Part shown: in pieces, positions 34,917 through 43,962 of the stretch
Layout: the number at the start of each line of letters is the position of its first letter
Position numbering within the stretch: position 1 is the stretch's first letter
Assembly (NCBI GenBank): GCA_022842065.1
Contig: JALHQH010000005.1
Coordinates: 62,001 to 126,000 of the forward strand
Length of the DNA stretch: 64,000 nucleotides
Source: Caldilineaceae bacterium
GTDB lineage: Bacteria; Chloroflexota; Anaerolineae; Caldilineales; Caldilineaceae
Reading direction: 5' to 3'
Position numbers and translations under genes: made by a program
The notes under the pieces: generated by a model
The model's database searches: none
Seen by the model: only the letters and a program-made list of their open reading frames with translations
Told to the model about the DNA's origin: nothing

Positions 34917-36906
34917 GCCGGCGCTTTTGCCACTGCCACCCAACCCACCCCAGCACGAGCAGGCCGATGGTTGTCCAACTTGCATAACGGCCGATAATAC
35001 GCGGCCCGGTATCTTCAAAACGCAGTAAAATGTACCCTTCACCGACGGGGGGCACGGCAACCGTCATGCGGCCAAGGGTACCGGTCTGCTCGGGAATGAT
35101 CGCTAATTCCTGCACGGGCTGGCCATGTTGGCCGTCGAGCAGATAGGCCCGCCAGCCGGGGTAATAAAAATGATTAAAAACCAGCACTTTGTCCGCACGT
35201 GGCGAACAACTCTTCTCCGCTTTGTTCCAATTGGTACAGAAGAAGACCTCTTCCATCACCGTACTGTGGGCGATGGTGCCCCCGCCCAACGTTTTATAAT
35301 CAAATCCTGGCGCATTCGTGTCGAGCAGCGACGTTACCGGTTGCACCACTTCCCCCTGTTGAGCCTGGTGAATATAGTAGTCGGCGGCTGCGCTCCAGGT
35401 GGGGATCTCTTTGACCCACGCCGTGCTGCCGGTCATTTCGTCTGATGACTGTTGAAAGCGCATCAGCGCGGCCAGACTAACCGGCCCTTCGGCGGGCTCT
35501 TCGATCTGCACCTGGAGATAGGGATAGCTGCTCAGCAGCACGACCGCAACAAGCGTAATCAGCGGTAAGGTTGGGAAGCGGGTTGGCAGCGCGATTTGGG
35601 CATGAAAGACTAGCCCACTGAGGACACTTACACAGAGGCTAGTAATGCTGAGCCAACGCCAGGGAAATTGCGCTGATTTGAGTACTGCGCCAACCACTGG
35701 CAACTCCCAGAGCGGGGCACTCCAGGTGAGGGCAAAGCCGGTAGTCAGGAAGGCAACGCCTACAAAACAACCGATCTCCCACCGTTGGTAACGAATCGTT
35801 GGCCAGAGCAGCAAGATGCCTAAGCCTGCCAGCAGCAGCGCGGCAACACCGATTTGAAAGCCAATCGGATCATGCGGGCCGATCTGACTGGTGCCAAAGT
35901 CCCACTGTGGGCTAAAAAGCTGGAAAAAGTAGAGAAAGTGCCCGCGAAAATCATAACGGCCATCAAACCACTGGTCGACGCGAACATATTGCCGTTCCAG
36001 CACCATGGGCAGCCAGAAGATCGCACTTAGCCCAATGCCACCAAGTAGCCCCAAGCCAGGAACGAGCGCCGTCCGTAACCATCCCAACGGCCGTTCACGC
36101 CAGCCCTTCGCTGCTAGTTTTGGTCTACTGTATACCAAAACTAGCAAAACGGCATAAAGCCCTAATAACGGCGAGAACAAGACGATGACGAGGTTGCTGG
36201 TTAACATCAAGCCAGCATAACTAAGCGCCAACCCAACCAGCCAGCGATAATGCGGTTGCAATACACCCTGCCGCAATGTCCACAGACAGAGCGGCAGCCA
36301 GACAAAGGCCATACTTTCGGCTAAGTTGGCGCGGATGTAGAGATTGAGCAGATGATAGGGAATATAGGTGTAGACCAAGGCTGCCACCAGGCCGGCGGCT
36401 CGTCCTTGCCACGCACGAATATAAAGATACATCGCGGTCGCACTGCCCAGGATGCTGAGGACAAAGATCGCTTCGATTGCGGCGGTATAGTCAAAGGAGA
36501 GAAAATGGTGGAGCAATTCGGCTAAAAAGTGGCTGAGTAGGCCATAGATATTAAAGAAGGGATAGCCATAGCCAAAGGCGAAATCCGGGCTCCAACGAGG
36601 CCACCAGATGCCATCTTGCACCAGCCGATCATATTCAAAGAGGAAGTAGACGTGGTGCCGTGCATCATTGGCCCCCCAAAAGTAACCAGGGAGGAGAAAC
36701 GGCGCAATCGCAAAGAGGGTCAACGCGAGCGTCAGCCCCCAAAAAACATCGCGCCAAAGCGGCGGCAGGGCAGGGGCAACGGCTAGTTCGTGCTCAATGG
36801 TTGCACGATCAACCGGATGATACCCTTTGGCAAAATCACGCAGTAGCGCTGTCCGTTGCCTGAAATCGCGCAAAAGAAGAAGGGGTGTAAAATGTCTGCT
36901 TTGCAT
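34882..36906 (-). CDS. GT-C-like membrane protein (6-PTPS-related membrane family)
   Basis: 674 residues, about eleven transmembrane helices. The N-terminal external loop WGANDARHHVYFLFEYDRLVQDGIWWPRW and FAFGYGYPFFNIYGLLSHF match the PTPS_related membrane family, which resembles glycosyltransferases that use lipid-linked sugars. The first luminal Asp-Arg-His pattern is the likely active-site motif. The C-terminal 200 residues form an extracytoplasmic beta-rich domain. It ends GAATER, encoded in a palindromic repeat. It starts 4 bases after the end of the next gene in the same operon, also GT-C-like. Confidence 0.75.
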   Translation of the reverse strand: MQSRHFTPLLLLRDFRQRTALLRDFAKGYHPVDRATIEHELAVAPALPPLWRDVFWGLTLALTLFAIAPFLLPGYFWGANDARHHVYFLFEYDRLVQDGIWWPRWSPDFAFGYGYPFFNIYGLLSHFLAELLHHFLSFDYTAAIEAIFVLSILGSATAMYLYIRAWQGRAAGLVAALVYTYIPYHLLNLYIRANLAESMAFVWLPLCLWTLRQGVLQPHYRWLVGLALSYAGLMLTSNLVIVLFSPLLGLYAVLLVLVYSRPKLAAKGWRERPLGWLRTALVPGLGLLGGIGLSAIFWLPMVLERQYVRVDQWFDGRYDFRGHFLYFFQLFSPQWDFGTSQIGPHDPIGFQIGVAALLLAGLGILLLWPTIRYQRWEIGCFVGVAFLTTGFALTWSAPLWELPVVGAVLKSAQFPWRWLSITSLCVSVLSGLVFHAQIALPTRFPTLPLITLVAVVLLSSYPYLQVQIEEPAEGPVSLAALMRFQQSSDEMTGSTAWVKEIPTWSAAADYYIHQAQQGEVVQPVTSLLDTNAPGFDYKTLGGGTIAHSTVMEEVFFCTNWNKAEKSCSPRADKVLVFNHFYYPGWRAYLLDGQHGQPVQELAIIPEQTGTLGRMTVAVPPVGEGYILLRFEDTGPRIIGRYASWTTIGLLVLGWVGWQWQKRRPVASTGAATER

Positions 36907-36910
36907 GCCA

Positions 36911-38572
36911 TTATTCCCCGTAAAAGATTAACTTGTCGTCAATGCCCCCGTTGACGGGGAGACGCGCACCATCGCGCCAATCATAATAACCAAAATAATA
37001 AATTAACTGCTCATCTGTTGCCACATCACTTAGATCAAGCTGATAGGTATCCGTATAGATGGTCCCAAGCTGCCAGCTTGTGGCCGGATGTAGACCAGCC
37101 AAAGGCTGTTGATCAAGTTGGCGGATAACGGTTAATGTCTGCTCACCGTCGGGTGATGGGCTTGCGCTTTCCTGTGCTGCTGTGGTGCCGATTTCGGTGC
37201 CGGTTTCGGTGCCGATTTCGGTGCGCAGCGCCTGAAAGAAAATATTATAATCAGCCGCTAATGGCTGTAGTGTTTGCCAGGTTACTGCAATTTCGGTGTT
37301 GCGTGGCTGACGATTTTCTGTCAATGATAATTTCAGGATCACAATATTATCATGCGTGCCAAAAAGGGCGAGGGGGGCAGCCGGTGGCACAAACTGGGTA
37401 TAGTCGGCACCAAGATAAGGGATGCTGCTGAGCAGCGTCAGCATGAGCATCGCTAGCCAGTAGGGGGTCTGGCGTAGGGTTGGCTGTAGCGCTGCCAAGC
37501 CGCCTGCTGTCATCGCCAGTAAAGGCAGTGCCAGCAACAACAGTTGCCACGGGTAAGTCAGTAGGCGGGTTGCATAATTCCCTTGCCAAAATAGTGTACT
37601 AAGCGGCGTACTTAATAGAATCAATAGCGTACTCAGCACAAAGCTGAAAGCGAAAAGGCGATTCACCACAGGTGCTTGCCTTTTGCGCACCATCAGCCAA
37701 AGCCAGAAACTTAGCGCACTAAAAATCACTGCCGCCGCGCCTAGTTGAAAAGGCTCGGCCCCTTGCCAACTGTTGCTATTCACTGTCTCCTGCCCACCCA
37801 GGGCAAAGAGCTGAAAGAGACCGACAAAGTGCGCTGCAAATTCGACTGGAAAGTCAGTGGTACGGTTGATGCTCTCCAGTAATCCGGCCAAGCTAGTTAG
37901 GCCCGCTGCGCTGCTTAACGCCACAATCAGCAAGGCAACCCAACTGCGCTCGACGATCAATAGGTAAAGCAGTAAAAGTAGGGAGGCCAAGAGCGCCAAC
38001 CCGGCCTGTGCCTGCCACATCCACCAAATCGCAATGACCCCAATCCCGGCGGCACTCAGCGAACGGGTATCACAGTAGGTGGTCAACCCCGCCAGTGCCA
38101 GGGGGAGCAGTGCGACAATAGCCAGATTACTCAAGCTACCCCGGCTGTAGACGGTGGCAAGCAGCGGCGGCGCTAACAGATAAAGCAAACCGGCCAACCC
38201 TGCCGCGCGATCCCCTAACCGCGGTTGTAGCCAGACATAGATCCCTAGGCTACCCAGTACCATGTACAAAATGAAACCAATCCGCACTGCGGTGGTTGCA
38301 TCCAACCCCAACAGCAGCAGTGGTCGTACGGCCAGATAAGTGGCCCCGCCCCCGCCGCGCCAGAGATCATGGGGGGTGGCAATGGCGGCGACTGCTGTCG
38401 GGCGCACTGCATTAAAAACCGGTATAAACCCTTCCTCTGCTTGCCAATAGCCGGGATAGGTAGCTGGTGCCCAAGCAAAGATGCCCAAGAGCAACACGGC
38501 CCAAAACCCAATGCGCAACGACAATCCTTGGGAAGATGACCCTTGGGGCAGTGACCCCTGCGGAAGTTTCAT
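36911..38572 (-). CDS. Polytopic membrane protein, second GT-C-like protein
   Basis: 553 residues, about ten transmembrane helices and an extracytoplasmic C-terminal domain from about 410. The beginning is PATYPGYWQAEEGFIPVFNAVRP and GGGATYLAVRPLLLLGL. A first loop with acidic and aromatic residues (YWQAEEGF) and a helix pattern like its downstream neighbour suggest a degenerate relative of the PTPS-related family. The C-terminal repeat GTEIGTETGTEIG-type in the middle is low-complexity and likely an extended loop. Substrate unknown. Transcribed with the next gene, 4 bases apart. Confidence 0.6.
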   Translation of the reverse strand: MKLPQGSLPQGSSSQGLSLRIGFWAVLLLGIFAWAPATYPGYWQAEEGFIPVFNAVRPTAVAAIATPHDLWRGGGGATYLAVRPLLLLGLDATTAVRIGFILYMVLGSLGIYVWLQPRLGDRAAGLAGLLYLLAPPLLATVYSRGSLSNLAIVALLPLALAGLTTYCDTRSLSAAGIGVIAIWWMWQAQAGLALLASLLLLLYLLIVERSWVALLIVALSSAAGLTSLAGLLESINRTTDFPVEFAAHFVGLFQLFALGGQETVNSNSWQGAEPFQLGAAAVIFSALSFWLWLMVRKRQAPVVNRLFAFSFVLSTLLILLSTPLSTLFWQGNYATRLLTYPWQLLLLALPLLAMTAGGLAALQPTLRQTPYWLAMLMLTLLSSIPYLGADYTQFVPPAAPLALFGTHDNIVILKLSLTENRQPRNTEIAVTWQTLQPLAADYNIFFQALRTEIGTETGTEIGTTAAQESASPSPDGEQTLTVIRQLDQQPLAGLHPATSWQLGTIYTDTYQLDLSDVATDEQLIYYFGYYDWRDGARLPVNGGIDDKLIFYGE

Positions 38573-38807
38573 TACAAAATTATAGCACGACTAACACTGC
38601 TGTTTGCAAAGTTCCACCCGGTTGTTTGCAATAGAGGGCAAGGTATTTGTAAGCTTTTGCTGTTTCCCCGTTTACAGCAGTGACGTCAAAGATGCGCCGA
38701 CCGCGCCGCGTCCATGATCGGCCTTTCTCTGGATTTGTGGTCATTTTTCGGCCACTTCTTGACCATTTCTGTATCTGCTGGGTCTTATTTAATCCGCACG
38801 CCCTAAT

Positions 38808-39401
38808 CTAATTTTCCAGCAAGGCAACCCCACTCAGTGGTTCGCGGTGGCCAAGATCGAGCAGTACGCCGCCCCCTTCTGCACCACCGCCAATGGTCGG
38901 TACCCGGTCAGGTGCGGTGGAAATGGTCAGGCGCTCCAACCGCACGCGGTGAGTATTGAGCAACTCCAACTCGGTGACGGTTAAGCCGTAGCGATTGGTC
39001 GGATGATTGAGAATTTGAATTAGATCCAGCGCCACAATCCGCGCCAACTCCACACTGTTGTGAAAGGTCGTCCACCCTTTGGGTAACATGCGCATAAAAT
39101 CTTGCCCAGCCGGGGTTGGCAAACCAGCCAAGCGGAGGGGCAGGATGGAGCGGGCCAACTTCCAGGCACAAAACCATTCTGCGCCTGCCGGTGCCGTAAT
39201 ATCACCCCCCATGATAAAGTAGATGCGATCACAGTTGGCAATCAATTCGTAGATATCTTCATAGGGCGCGCCTTCGACCGGGGTCCGGCGGATTTCAATA
39301 CCAATTTGAACCGGCAGTTGGGCAATGGCGCGCCCAATCGCGGCCCGCTCGCCTTCCATATCGTTGGTCGCACTCACAAACAGTCGTAATGTTTCAGCCA
39401 T
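38808..39401 (-). CDS. DUF4062-like protein
   Basis: 197 residues. The opening LRLFVSATNDMEGERAAIGRAIAQLP is the SxTxxDxxxER start of DUF4062 domains, which have a TIR-like fold. The next part, ANCDRIYFIMGGDITAPAGAEWFCAWK, fits the same domain. In larger proteins this domain sits before NACHT or STAND modules; here it is nearly alone, with a short C-terminal stretch. The role is not known. No Shine-Dalgarno. It is separated from the hydrolase gene by a palindromic repeat. Confidence 0.7.
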   Translation of the reverse strand: MAETLRLFVSATNDMEGERAAIGRAIAQLPVQIGIEIRRTPVEGAPYEDIYELIANCDRIYFIMGGDITAPAGAEWFCAWKLARSILPLRLAGLPTPAGQDFMRMLPKGWTTFHNSVELARIVALDLIQILNHPTNRYGLTVTELELLNTHRVRLERLTISTAPDRVPTIGGGAEGGGVLLDLGHREPLSGVALLEN

Positions 39402-39431
39402 AGTGGTTTAACTTTGTGCTTATCTTGAATA

Positions 39432-39498
39432 GACGTGATGCGTAAAACGTAACGAAGCGACTCACGCATCACGTTTCACGCATCACGTTTTACGTTTC
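39432..39498. repeat. GTGATGCGTGAAACGT inverted repeat, copy 2
   Basis: GACGTGATGCGTAAAACGT (39432 on) pairs with ACGTTTTACGTTTC-type words to 39498, and the right side contains CACGCATCACG twice. The stop codon of the alpha/beta hydrolase gene (39490-39492) lies inside it. Confidence 0.85.
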
Positions 39499-40296
39499 AA
39501 CTTGCGCTAAAAATGTCCCGACCAGGTCAATGATCTGATCGGGGGTTTCAATCATTGCCATGTGACCGCATTCAGGGAGCAGGTGCAGTGTACTGCCGGC
39601 AATTGCCTGTTGTAAGAAGGTGCTGTAGCTGACTGGTGTCATCTGATCCAGGGTGCCACAGCTGATTAGCGTTGGCTGTTTGATCATGGCTAGATCGGCG
39701 CGCCGGTCGAAGCGATCACAGGCGCGAAAATCAGCCAACAGCTGTTGGGCTGTGTTCGTGCGCAGTTGCTGTAACGCCCGTTGCCGTTGGGCCGGTGGCC
39801 AGGTTGGCGCATACATCCAGTCGACCAATTGCGCGGTTGTCGCTGTAAAATCATCGCGCAGGCCTTGCAGGATCGCTGGATTGACGCGCAAACGGGCACC
39901 CGTGCTCATGAGGACCAGCCCGGCGACACAGTCGGGGGTGCTAAGCGCCAGGTCGAGGGCAATCGCGCCGCCCATGGAATGGCCAGCCACCACCACCCGT
40001 GAAAGTGCCAAGTGATCGATTAGCGCTGTGATGACTTGCGTATAATCCGCAATCGTCTCTAGGGCTGCGCCACCCGAACGGCCATGACCCGGCAGATCGA
40101 GCGCGTAGACGCATCTGTTCGGCAGCCGCCGTAGGTGTGATGGCCAATGCAGATAGGTGCCGCCGGCTCCATGAATCAAGAGGAGCGGTGGCTGCGCGTT
40201 TGGTTGCTTGTTGTTTTCACGCTGATTGGCCGTCGCCACCTGTTGATCATAAGCTTCATAAAAAAGGGGCACACCGGCGATGGAAACGGTTGGCAT
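39490..40296 (-). CDS. Alpha/beta hydrolase
   Basis: 268 residues from ATG 40296. A longer frame reaches 40371 but reads through a strong hairpin at 40328-40370, so it is rejected. Motifs: oxyanion loop LLLIHGAGGTYLHWP, nucleophile elbow VVAGHSMGGAIALD (catalytic Ser), acid in PTLISCGTLDQMTPVS, and His in ECGHMAMIE. The fold fits the wide esterase/C-C hydrolase group; the substrate is unclear. No signal peptide. Its end lies in a palindromic repeat. Confidence 0.9.
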   Translation of the reverse strand: MPTVSIAGVPLFYEAYDQQVATANQRENNKQPNAQPPLLLIHGAGGTYLHWPSHLRRLPNRCVYALDLPGHGRSGGAALETIADYTQVITALIDHLALSRVVVAGHSMGGAIALDLALSTPDCVAGLVLMSTGARLRVNPAILQGLRDDFTATTAQLVDWMYAPTWPPAQRQRALQQLRTNTAQQLLADFRACDRFDRRADLAMIKQPTLISCGTLDQMTPVSYSTFLQQAIAGSTLHLLPECGHMAMIETPDQIIDLVGTFLAQVET

Positions 40297-40327
40297 TGGC
40301 TCAGTTCTCGGCTTTATACGTTGCCAG

Positions 40328-40370
40328 TGTGCTGTGCCAAGCCGGTCACCGACCGGCTTGGCACAGCACA
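40328..40370. terminator. Perfect 20-bp stem with 3-base loop
   Basis: TGTGCTGTGCCAAGCCGGTC (40328-40347) pairs with 40351-40370 around ACC. It sits between the deformylase operon and the alpha/beta hydrolase gene on the minus strand. No T run, so perhaps a processing or stability element. Confidence 0.65.
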
Positions 40371-40383
40371 CTACGGTAAGTGC

Positions 40384-41175
40384 CTAACGGGGTTTGTAGG
40401 GCAGCATCGATTCGACTTCGATGCGCGCCACACTTAAGCGGAAAGCCCAAGCTTGGGGATCGCGGTCGAGTGTGGCTTTCCATGCTTCAACGCCACCGGC
40501 AGCCGCGACCGCCACCGGCTGTTGGGCGGCGGTTTCAAATTCCAGCCCCTCCGTCTCGATATAGCCCAGCTGAAAGTTGCCCTGCGTCTGGAGAAAGAGG
40601 GGCCATGCCGCATCCACCCCCAGCGTATCGTCATGGCAGCCATCGACAATCGCCTGGGCCGCCGGTCGCGAAAAACCACGTGCTGCCGCGGTAATGTCCC
40701 AGTCATGTCCACTAATCGCTGTATAGAGCTGGTTGATAATGGCTTCTGTTTCGCGCTGTACACGAGGATGGCTGGCAAAGGCGCGCGGTGTACGACCCAA
40801 AATCGTAAAATCATCGTGGGTCAGGGCGTCGAGGACGCTGGCTAGCTCGGCCGGATAGTGGTCGAGCCAGTGCAGCATGCGGTCGCCATCACAGTACATG
40901 ACAAAGGGGGTGCCCTGCTGTAGCGCCAATTTCACGGCATCGCGCCGCGCTTTGCCCAAGTGGGGGACCCCATCATGTGAAAGTGGTCGCGCCTGTTGCG
41001 ACAGCGCGATCCCCTGCTCGCGGAACAGGGCCAGGGTGGGCGGGTGTAACTCGGGACTGGCATCCACCGCGATCGCGGCAAAGTGGCCCATCAGGGTTGG
41101 TAGGAGGCGCGCGAGTTGGGGATAAAGTACCCCACGCGGATCATGGTAGGTAGTGGCAAGCGTGACAGTTGACAT
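40384..41175 (-). CDS. Conserved unknown with GT-A-like N-terminus
   Basis: 263 residues, no membrane segment. The start TLATTYHDPRGVLYPQLARLLPTL, the region AVDASPELHPP and TPFVMYCDGDRMLHWLDHYP look like a nucleotide-sugar (GT-A-like) fold, with DGD as the metal-binding DxD. The rest ILGRTPRAFASHPRVQRETEAI and ITAAARGFSRPAAQAIVDG is distinctive but not recognised. It starts 3 bases after the deformylase stop, so it is co-translated. Enzymatic role is inferred only from the DxD-like motif. Confidence 0.55.
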   Translation of the reverse strand: MSTVTLATTYHDPRGVLYPQLARLLPTLMGHFAAIAVDASPELHPPTLALFREQGIALSQQARPLSHDGVPHLGKARRDAVKLALQQGTPFVMYCDGDRMLHWLDHYPAELASVLDALTHDDFTILGRTPRAFASHPRVQRETEAIINQLYTAISGHDWDITAAARGFSRPAAQAIVDGCHDDTLGVDAAWPLFLQTQGNFQLGYIETEGLEFETAAQQPVAVAAAGGVEAWKATLDRDPQAWAFRLSVARIEVESMLPYKPR

Positions 41176-41178
41176 GGC

Positions 41179-41790
41179 TCACTTTGTCTTAACTGGTGCC
41201 GGGCGTTTGCTGCTTTCCGGCGGATGAACAGATCGCAGGCGGACATTGTTCAGCGTCGCCTCTTCAATCGGGATGGCTTCAAAGGTGCCATCTTCAAGCT
41301 GTTGGAGTTTGTATAACTGTTCGGCCTTATCGGTCATCATGATCCCATGCAGGTGATCAATTTCATGCAGAAAGACCCGGGCCAACCAGTCATAGGCTTT
41401 GATCCGATACTCCTGCCCATGCCGATCCTGCGCGCGAATGAGCACATAGGTCGGGCGGTCAACATCGGCCACTAGCCCAGGGATGCTCAGGCAACCTTCC
41501 TGGCCGAGCTCGGAACCGCGCGCCTTGATGATCTCCGGGTTGATCAATTCGTAGACGCGCATGGTGTTTTCCGGATCTTCTTCGTCGTCCGGATATTCGA
41601 TCACCGCTGCGCGCAGATCAATGCCCACTTGGGGGGCCGCCAGTCCAACCCCAGGCGCTTCGCGCATGGTCTCCAACATATTGTCCAGCAACCGGTGTAG
41701 CGTCGGCCCAAAGTCGCGCACCCGCATCGCCTGCCGGTGCAGCACCTCACTCTGCGCCGCCCCGATTTGCACAATTTCTAATAACGCCAT
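41179..41790 (-). CDS. def: Peptide deformylase
   Basis: 203 residues. Removes the formyl group from nascent N-formylmethionyl proteins. The three motifs are GVGLAAPQVGIDLRAAV (about 50-66), GQEGCLSIPGLVADVDR (about 96-112) and HEIDHLHGIMMTD (metal-binding HExxH, about 144-156). The Cys in EGCLS and both His ligands are present. C-terminal extension of about 30 residues (PIEEATLNNVRLRS) is longer than E. coli Def but common in Chloroflexi. A tRNA formyltransferase is not seen nearby. First gene of the operon with the GT-A-like gene. Confidence 0.96.
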   Translation of the reverse strand: MALLEIVQIGAAQSEVLHRQAMRVRDFGPTLHRLLDNMLETMREAPGVGLAAPQVGIDLRAAVIEYPDDEEDPENTMRVYELINPEIIKARGSELGQEGCLSIPGLVADVDRPTYVLIRAQDRHGQEYRIKAYDWLARVFLHEIDHLHGIMMTDKAEQLYKLQQLEDGTFEAIPIEEATLNNVRLRSVHPPESSKRPAPVKTK

Positions 41791-42290
41791 TGGGTAAATT
41801 CTCTCCGTAGTTAATGCCTAAACTGGGTGGGGAAGGGAGATAGGTACACAAGTAAATCGGTACACAAGTAAATCGGTACACAAGTAAATCGGTACACAAG
41901 TAAATCGGTACACAGTCGTGGACGAGATATCATTGTTTACCGATTTACCGATTTACCGATCTCCCCACCCCCCCAATCCTCTCGCTCTCCCTATTGTATG
42001 CGCATTATATCCGCACACGAAATCGCGAGTCGATAAAAATGAGCGTTACTAATTGCGCCGGGGCAACGTCATGGTATATCGATAGTGTAAGGACTGATTA
42101 CTGCAACTGTACAAGGCGCCGTACAGGGGTATCGTGAGATGTTCATTCATAGCAACTGCTCCTGATCTTGTGATTGGCATCAGTGGTTCGATCTGCAGTA
42201 AAAGCCGCTGCTGTTAATCCAATACCGGGGACTGGGCCAGGTGCTCATCCCCCCAGCGAGTACTTCATTCTCGGAGGCAAAACGAAACAT
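41791..42290. other. Intergenic interval with a tandem-repeat block
   Basis: 500 bases between divergent genes. The left third is the 41843-41966 repeat. The remaining sequence (41967-42290) upstream of the BNR gene has no recognised promoter or riboswitch. GGAGG near 42272 is the only ribosome-site candidate. Confidence 0.5.
41843..41966. repeat. Four 16-bp tandem repeats with opposing inverted arm
   Basis: GGTACACAAGTAAATC occurs four times in register at 41843-41906 plus a partial unit. The opposite arm at 41935-41966 carries three ACCGATTT units followed by ATCTCCCCACCC. The left flank GGGTGGGGAAGGGAGAT matches that end. The word AAGTAAATCGGTA is shared with the repeat at 7785-7904. Confidence 0.85.
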
Positions 42291-43586
42291 ATGAACCGCA
42301 TTCTACGCACATTTCTCATCCTGCCGGCGCTCATTATTGCTCTGGTGGTGATTCCCACAGTCGTATTTTCCGCAAGTCAAGATAACCCGTTTGAAAGCCC
42401 GACCTATCAGGGCGGTACCGTACCAGGCACCGTGCCTACGCTGCCTACCGTGCCCGGTGGCACCATCAGCCCGATTGTCACACCGACGCCCACTCGCCGT
42501 CCGCCGGTAGTTTTCCCAACGGCCACCCCTGTTCGCCGTGGCCCCGTCGTTGTTGCCACCGCCACCGCAACGGCCACGCCAGCTGATGAAGCTGCCGGCT
42601 CGGCTTTTATTGACAACGAACGGATCCTGAAGGTCATCGGCGACCGCCTGAGCAGCACCATCTATGCCTATTCCGTGGATGGTTGGCTCTACCGCTCTGA
42701 CGATGATGGCCGGGTGTGGACTTTGGTTTCCACGGAGCCCACGGTGACAAACTTTATCATCAGCGCAGCGGACCCCGATGTGCTTTATGGCAGCAATGGC
42801 TATGACTGTGATGATGCCGATGCTGAAGATGTCTATATGTACAAGTCAGTTGATGGCGGTGTGACCTGGATCGAAGTGGCGGATAGCCTCAACAAGCAGC
42901 CTTTGCTGGCCCACCAGGGTGATGTTGATAGCCTCTTCGCCGCTGATTGCGAAATGCTCTACCTGACCACCGATGGTGGCTTTAGCTGGACGGAGAAGCC
43001 GGATAACTCCCCCGATGCCCTCTGGGAGAACTTCCGGGTGATCGACATGGTGGCTGCTTCGTTGGTTGGCGACCCCATGCCCGACGAACCGAACTGGAAT
43101 CAGATCTTTGCTGGTGGGATCAATGAGGATGGCACGGGGGTGGTCGCCTTTAGCAACGACCTCGGCGAAAGCTGGGTCCGATTGACCCCGAACATCGACC
43201 CGGCCCCGTGGAGCTTGACGGCCATCACGGCTGACCCCTTCACCGAAGGCTTGCTTGCTTTCACCGAGCCGCGCAGCGTCTGGTTCACGGAGAATTATGG
43301 CGTGAACTGGCAAGTCACCACCAAAGGGCTGAGCAACGTGCTCGACCGTGGCGTTACCGGTGCCCCGTTTGGTCTCTTTGACATCGTCTACCACCCGAAC
43401 GATACGATTTACTTGGCCACCGCCCGTGGGCTTTACATGAAGAGCCCGGCGTCAACTGAGTGGATCAAGGTCGATGATACGGACTTTGACTTGGCGCAAA
43501 TCAACAGTCTGCTGTTGACGGAAACGGCCCTTGACAAGATTTGGCTCAACACCGAAGATGGCGTTTACCTCTACGTTGTTGACTAA
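42291..43586 (+). CDS. Secreted BNR-type beta-propeller protein
   Basis: 431 residues from ATG 42291; a longer frame to 42174 is less likely because the signal peptide starts here (RILRTFLILPALIIALVVIPTVVFSAS). A Thr/Pro-rich linker follows (TPTPTRRPPVVFPTATPV). The rest is a beta-propeller of VPS10/BNR type: SDDDGRVWTLVS, SVDGGVTWIEV, TTDGGFSWTEKP, SNDLGESWVRL and TENYGVNWQVTTK are Asp-box motifs. No catalytic residues for sialidase were found, so binding or scaffolding is more likely. Strong terminator after the stop. Confidence 0.85.
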   Translation: MNRILRTFLILPALIIALVVIPTVVFSASQDNPFESPTYQGGTVPGTVPTLPTVPGGTISPIVTPTPTRRPPVVFPTATPVRRGPVVVATATATATPADEAAGSAFIDNERILKVIGDRLSSTIYAYSVDGWLYRSDDDGRVWTLVSTEPTVTNFIISAADPDVLYGSNGYDCDDADAEDVYMYKSVDGGVTWIEVADSLNKQPLLAHQGDVDSLFAADCEMLYLTTDGGFSWTEKPDNSPDALWENFRVIDMVAASLVGDPMPDEPNWNQIFAGGINEDGTGVVAFSNDLGESWVRLTPNIDPAPWSLTAITADPFTEGLLAFTEPRSVWFTENYGVNWQVTTKGLSNVLDRGVTGAPFGLFDIVYHPNDTIYLATARGLYMKSPASTEWIKVDDTDFDLAQINSLLLTETALDKIWLNTEDGVYLYVVD

Positions 43587-43647
43587 ATGGCCCTCGTTAT
43601 GGCGACATGGCTGACCCCGGCCACCCATCGTGTAACTAAGTAGAATC

Positions 43648-43685
43648 AAAAGAGCGGCGGATGCATATGCATCCGCCGCTCTTTT
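43648..43685. terminator. 38-bp perfect palindrome with T run
   Basis: AAAAGAGCGGCGGATGCAT (43648-43666) and its exact complement to 43685, ending CTTTT. A typical intrinsic terminator for the BNR gene. Confidence 0.92.
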
Positions 43686-43686
43686 G

Positions 43687-43846
43687 TACTAGGTTCTGTT
43701 GACATTTGCCAAAACGACCAATAGAATTGGTCGGCTAACACCGAAAAGCCGCCTCAGCGGCTAGAAATCTAGCCGCTGAGGCGGCTTTTCGGTGTTAGCG
43801 GGGGGGGTTAACCCCGCAAAAAACGAAATGTCAACAGAACCTAGTA
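43687..43846. mobile_element. 160-bp MITE-like element with long inner palindrome
   Basis: Terminal inverted repeats TACTAGGTTCTGTTGACATT (43687 on, 21 bases) and the exact complement (43826-43846). Inside is a perfect 32-bp stem (43734-43765 and 43768-43799, beginning GCTAACACCGAAAAGCCGCC) with a 2-base loop. Ends of this kind resemble transposase recognition ends, but there is no reading frame inside, so it would be mobilised in trans. It abuts copy 2 of repeat family A. Confidence 0.8.
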
Positions 43847-43962
43847 TACTGCGCATCGCCCGCCAGTACCGCTACGCCTCTCTCGATGCGCAGCCCAGTT
43901 CGCTGTGCGCCCGTTCGCATCAGGGGACCGCGGCGAGTACTTGCGGGGGATGCTCACTACAC
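43844..43962. repeat. Dispersed repeat family A, copy 2
   Basis: Begins GTATACTGCGCATCGCC (43844-43860), includes GATGCGCAGCCCAGTTCGC and GCGCCCGTTCGCATCAGGGG, and ends GGGGATGCTCACTACAC (43946-43962). Its last bases reach into the stop codon of the metal ATPase gene (43957-43959). Confidence 0.8.

Noticed and set aside
40328..40371. Longer start of the alpha/beta hydrolase
   Set aside because: It would translate the hairpin arms, has no ribosome site, and adds residues absent from the family.
41843..41914. Possible CRISPR array
   Set aside because: The 16-bp units are in direct contact with no spacers, and no cas genes are near.
42060..42290. Possible riboswitch before the BNR gene
   Set aside because: Some G/C words resemble c-di-AMP or c-di-GMP elements, but the required conserved blocks are not in order.
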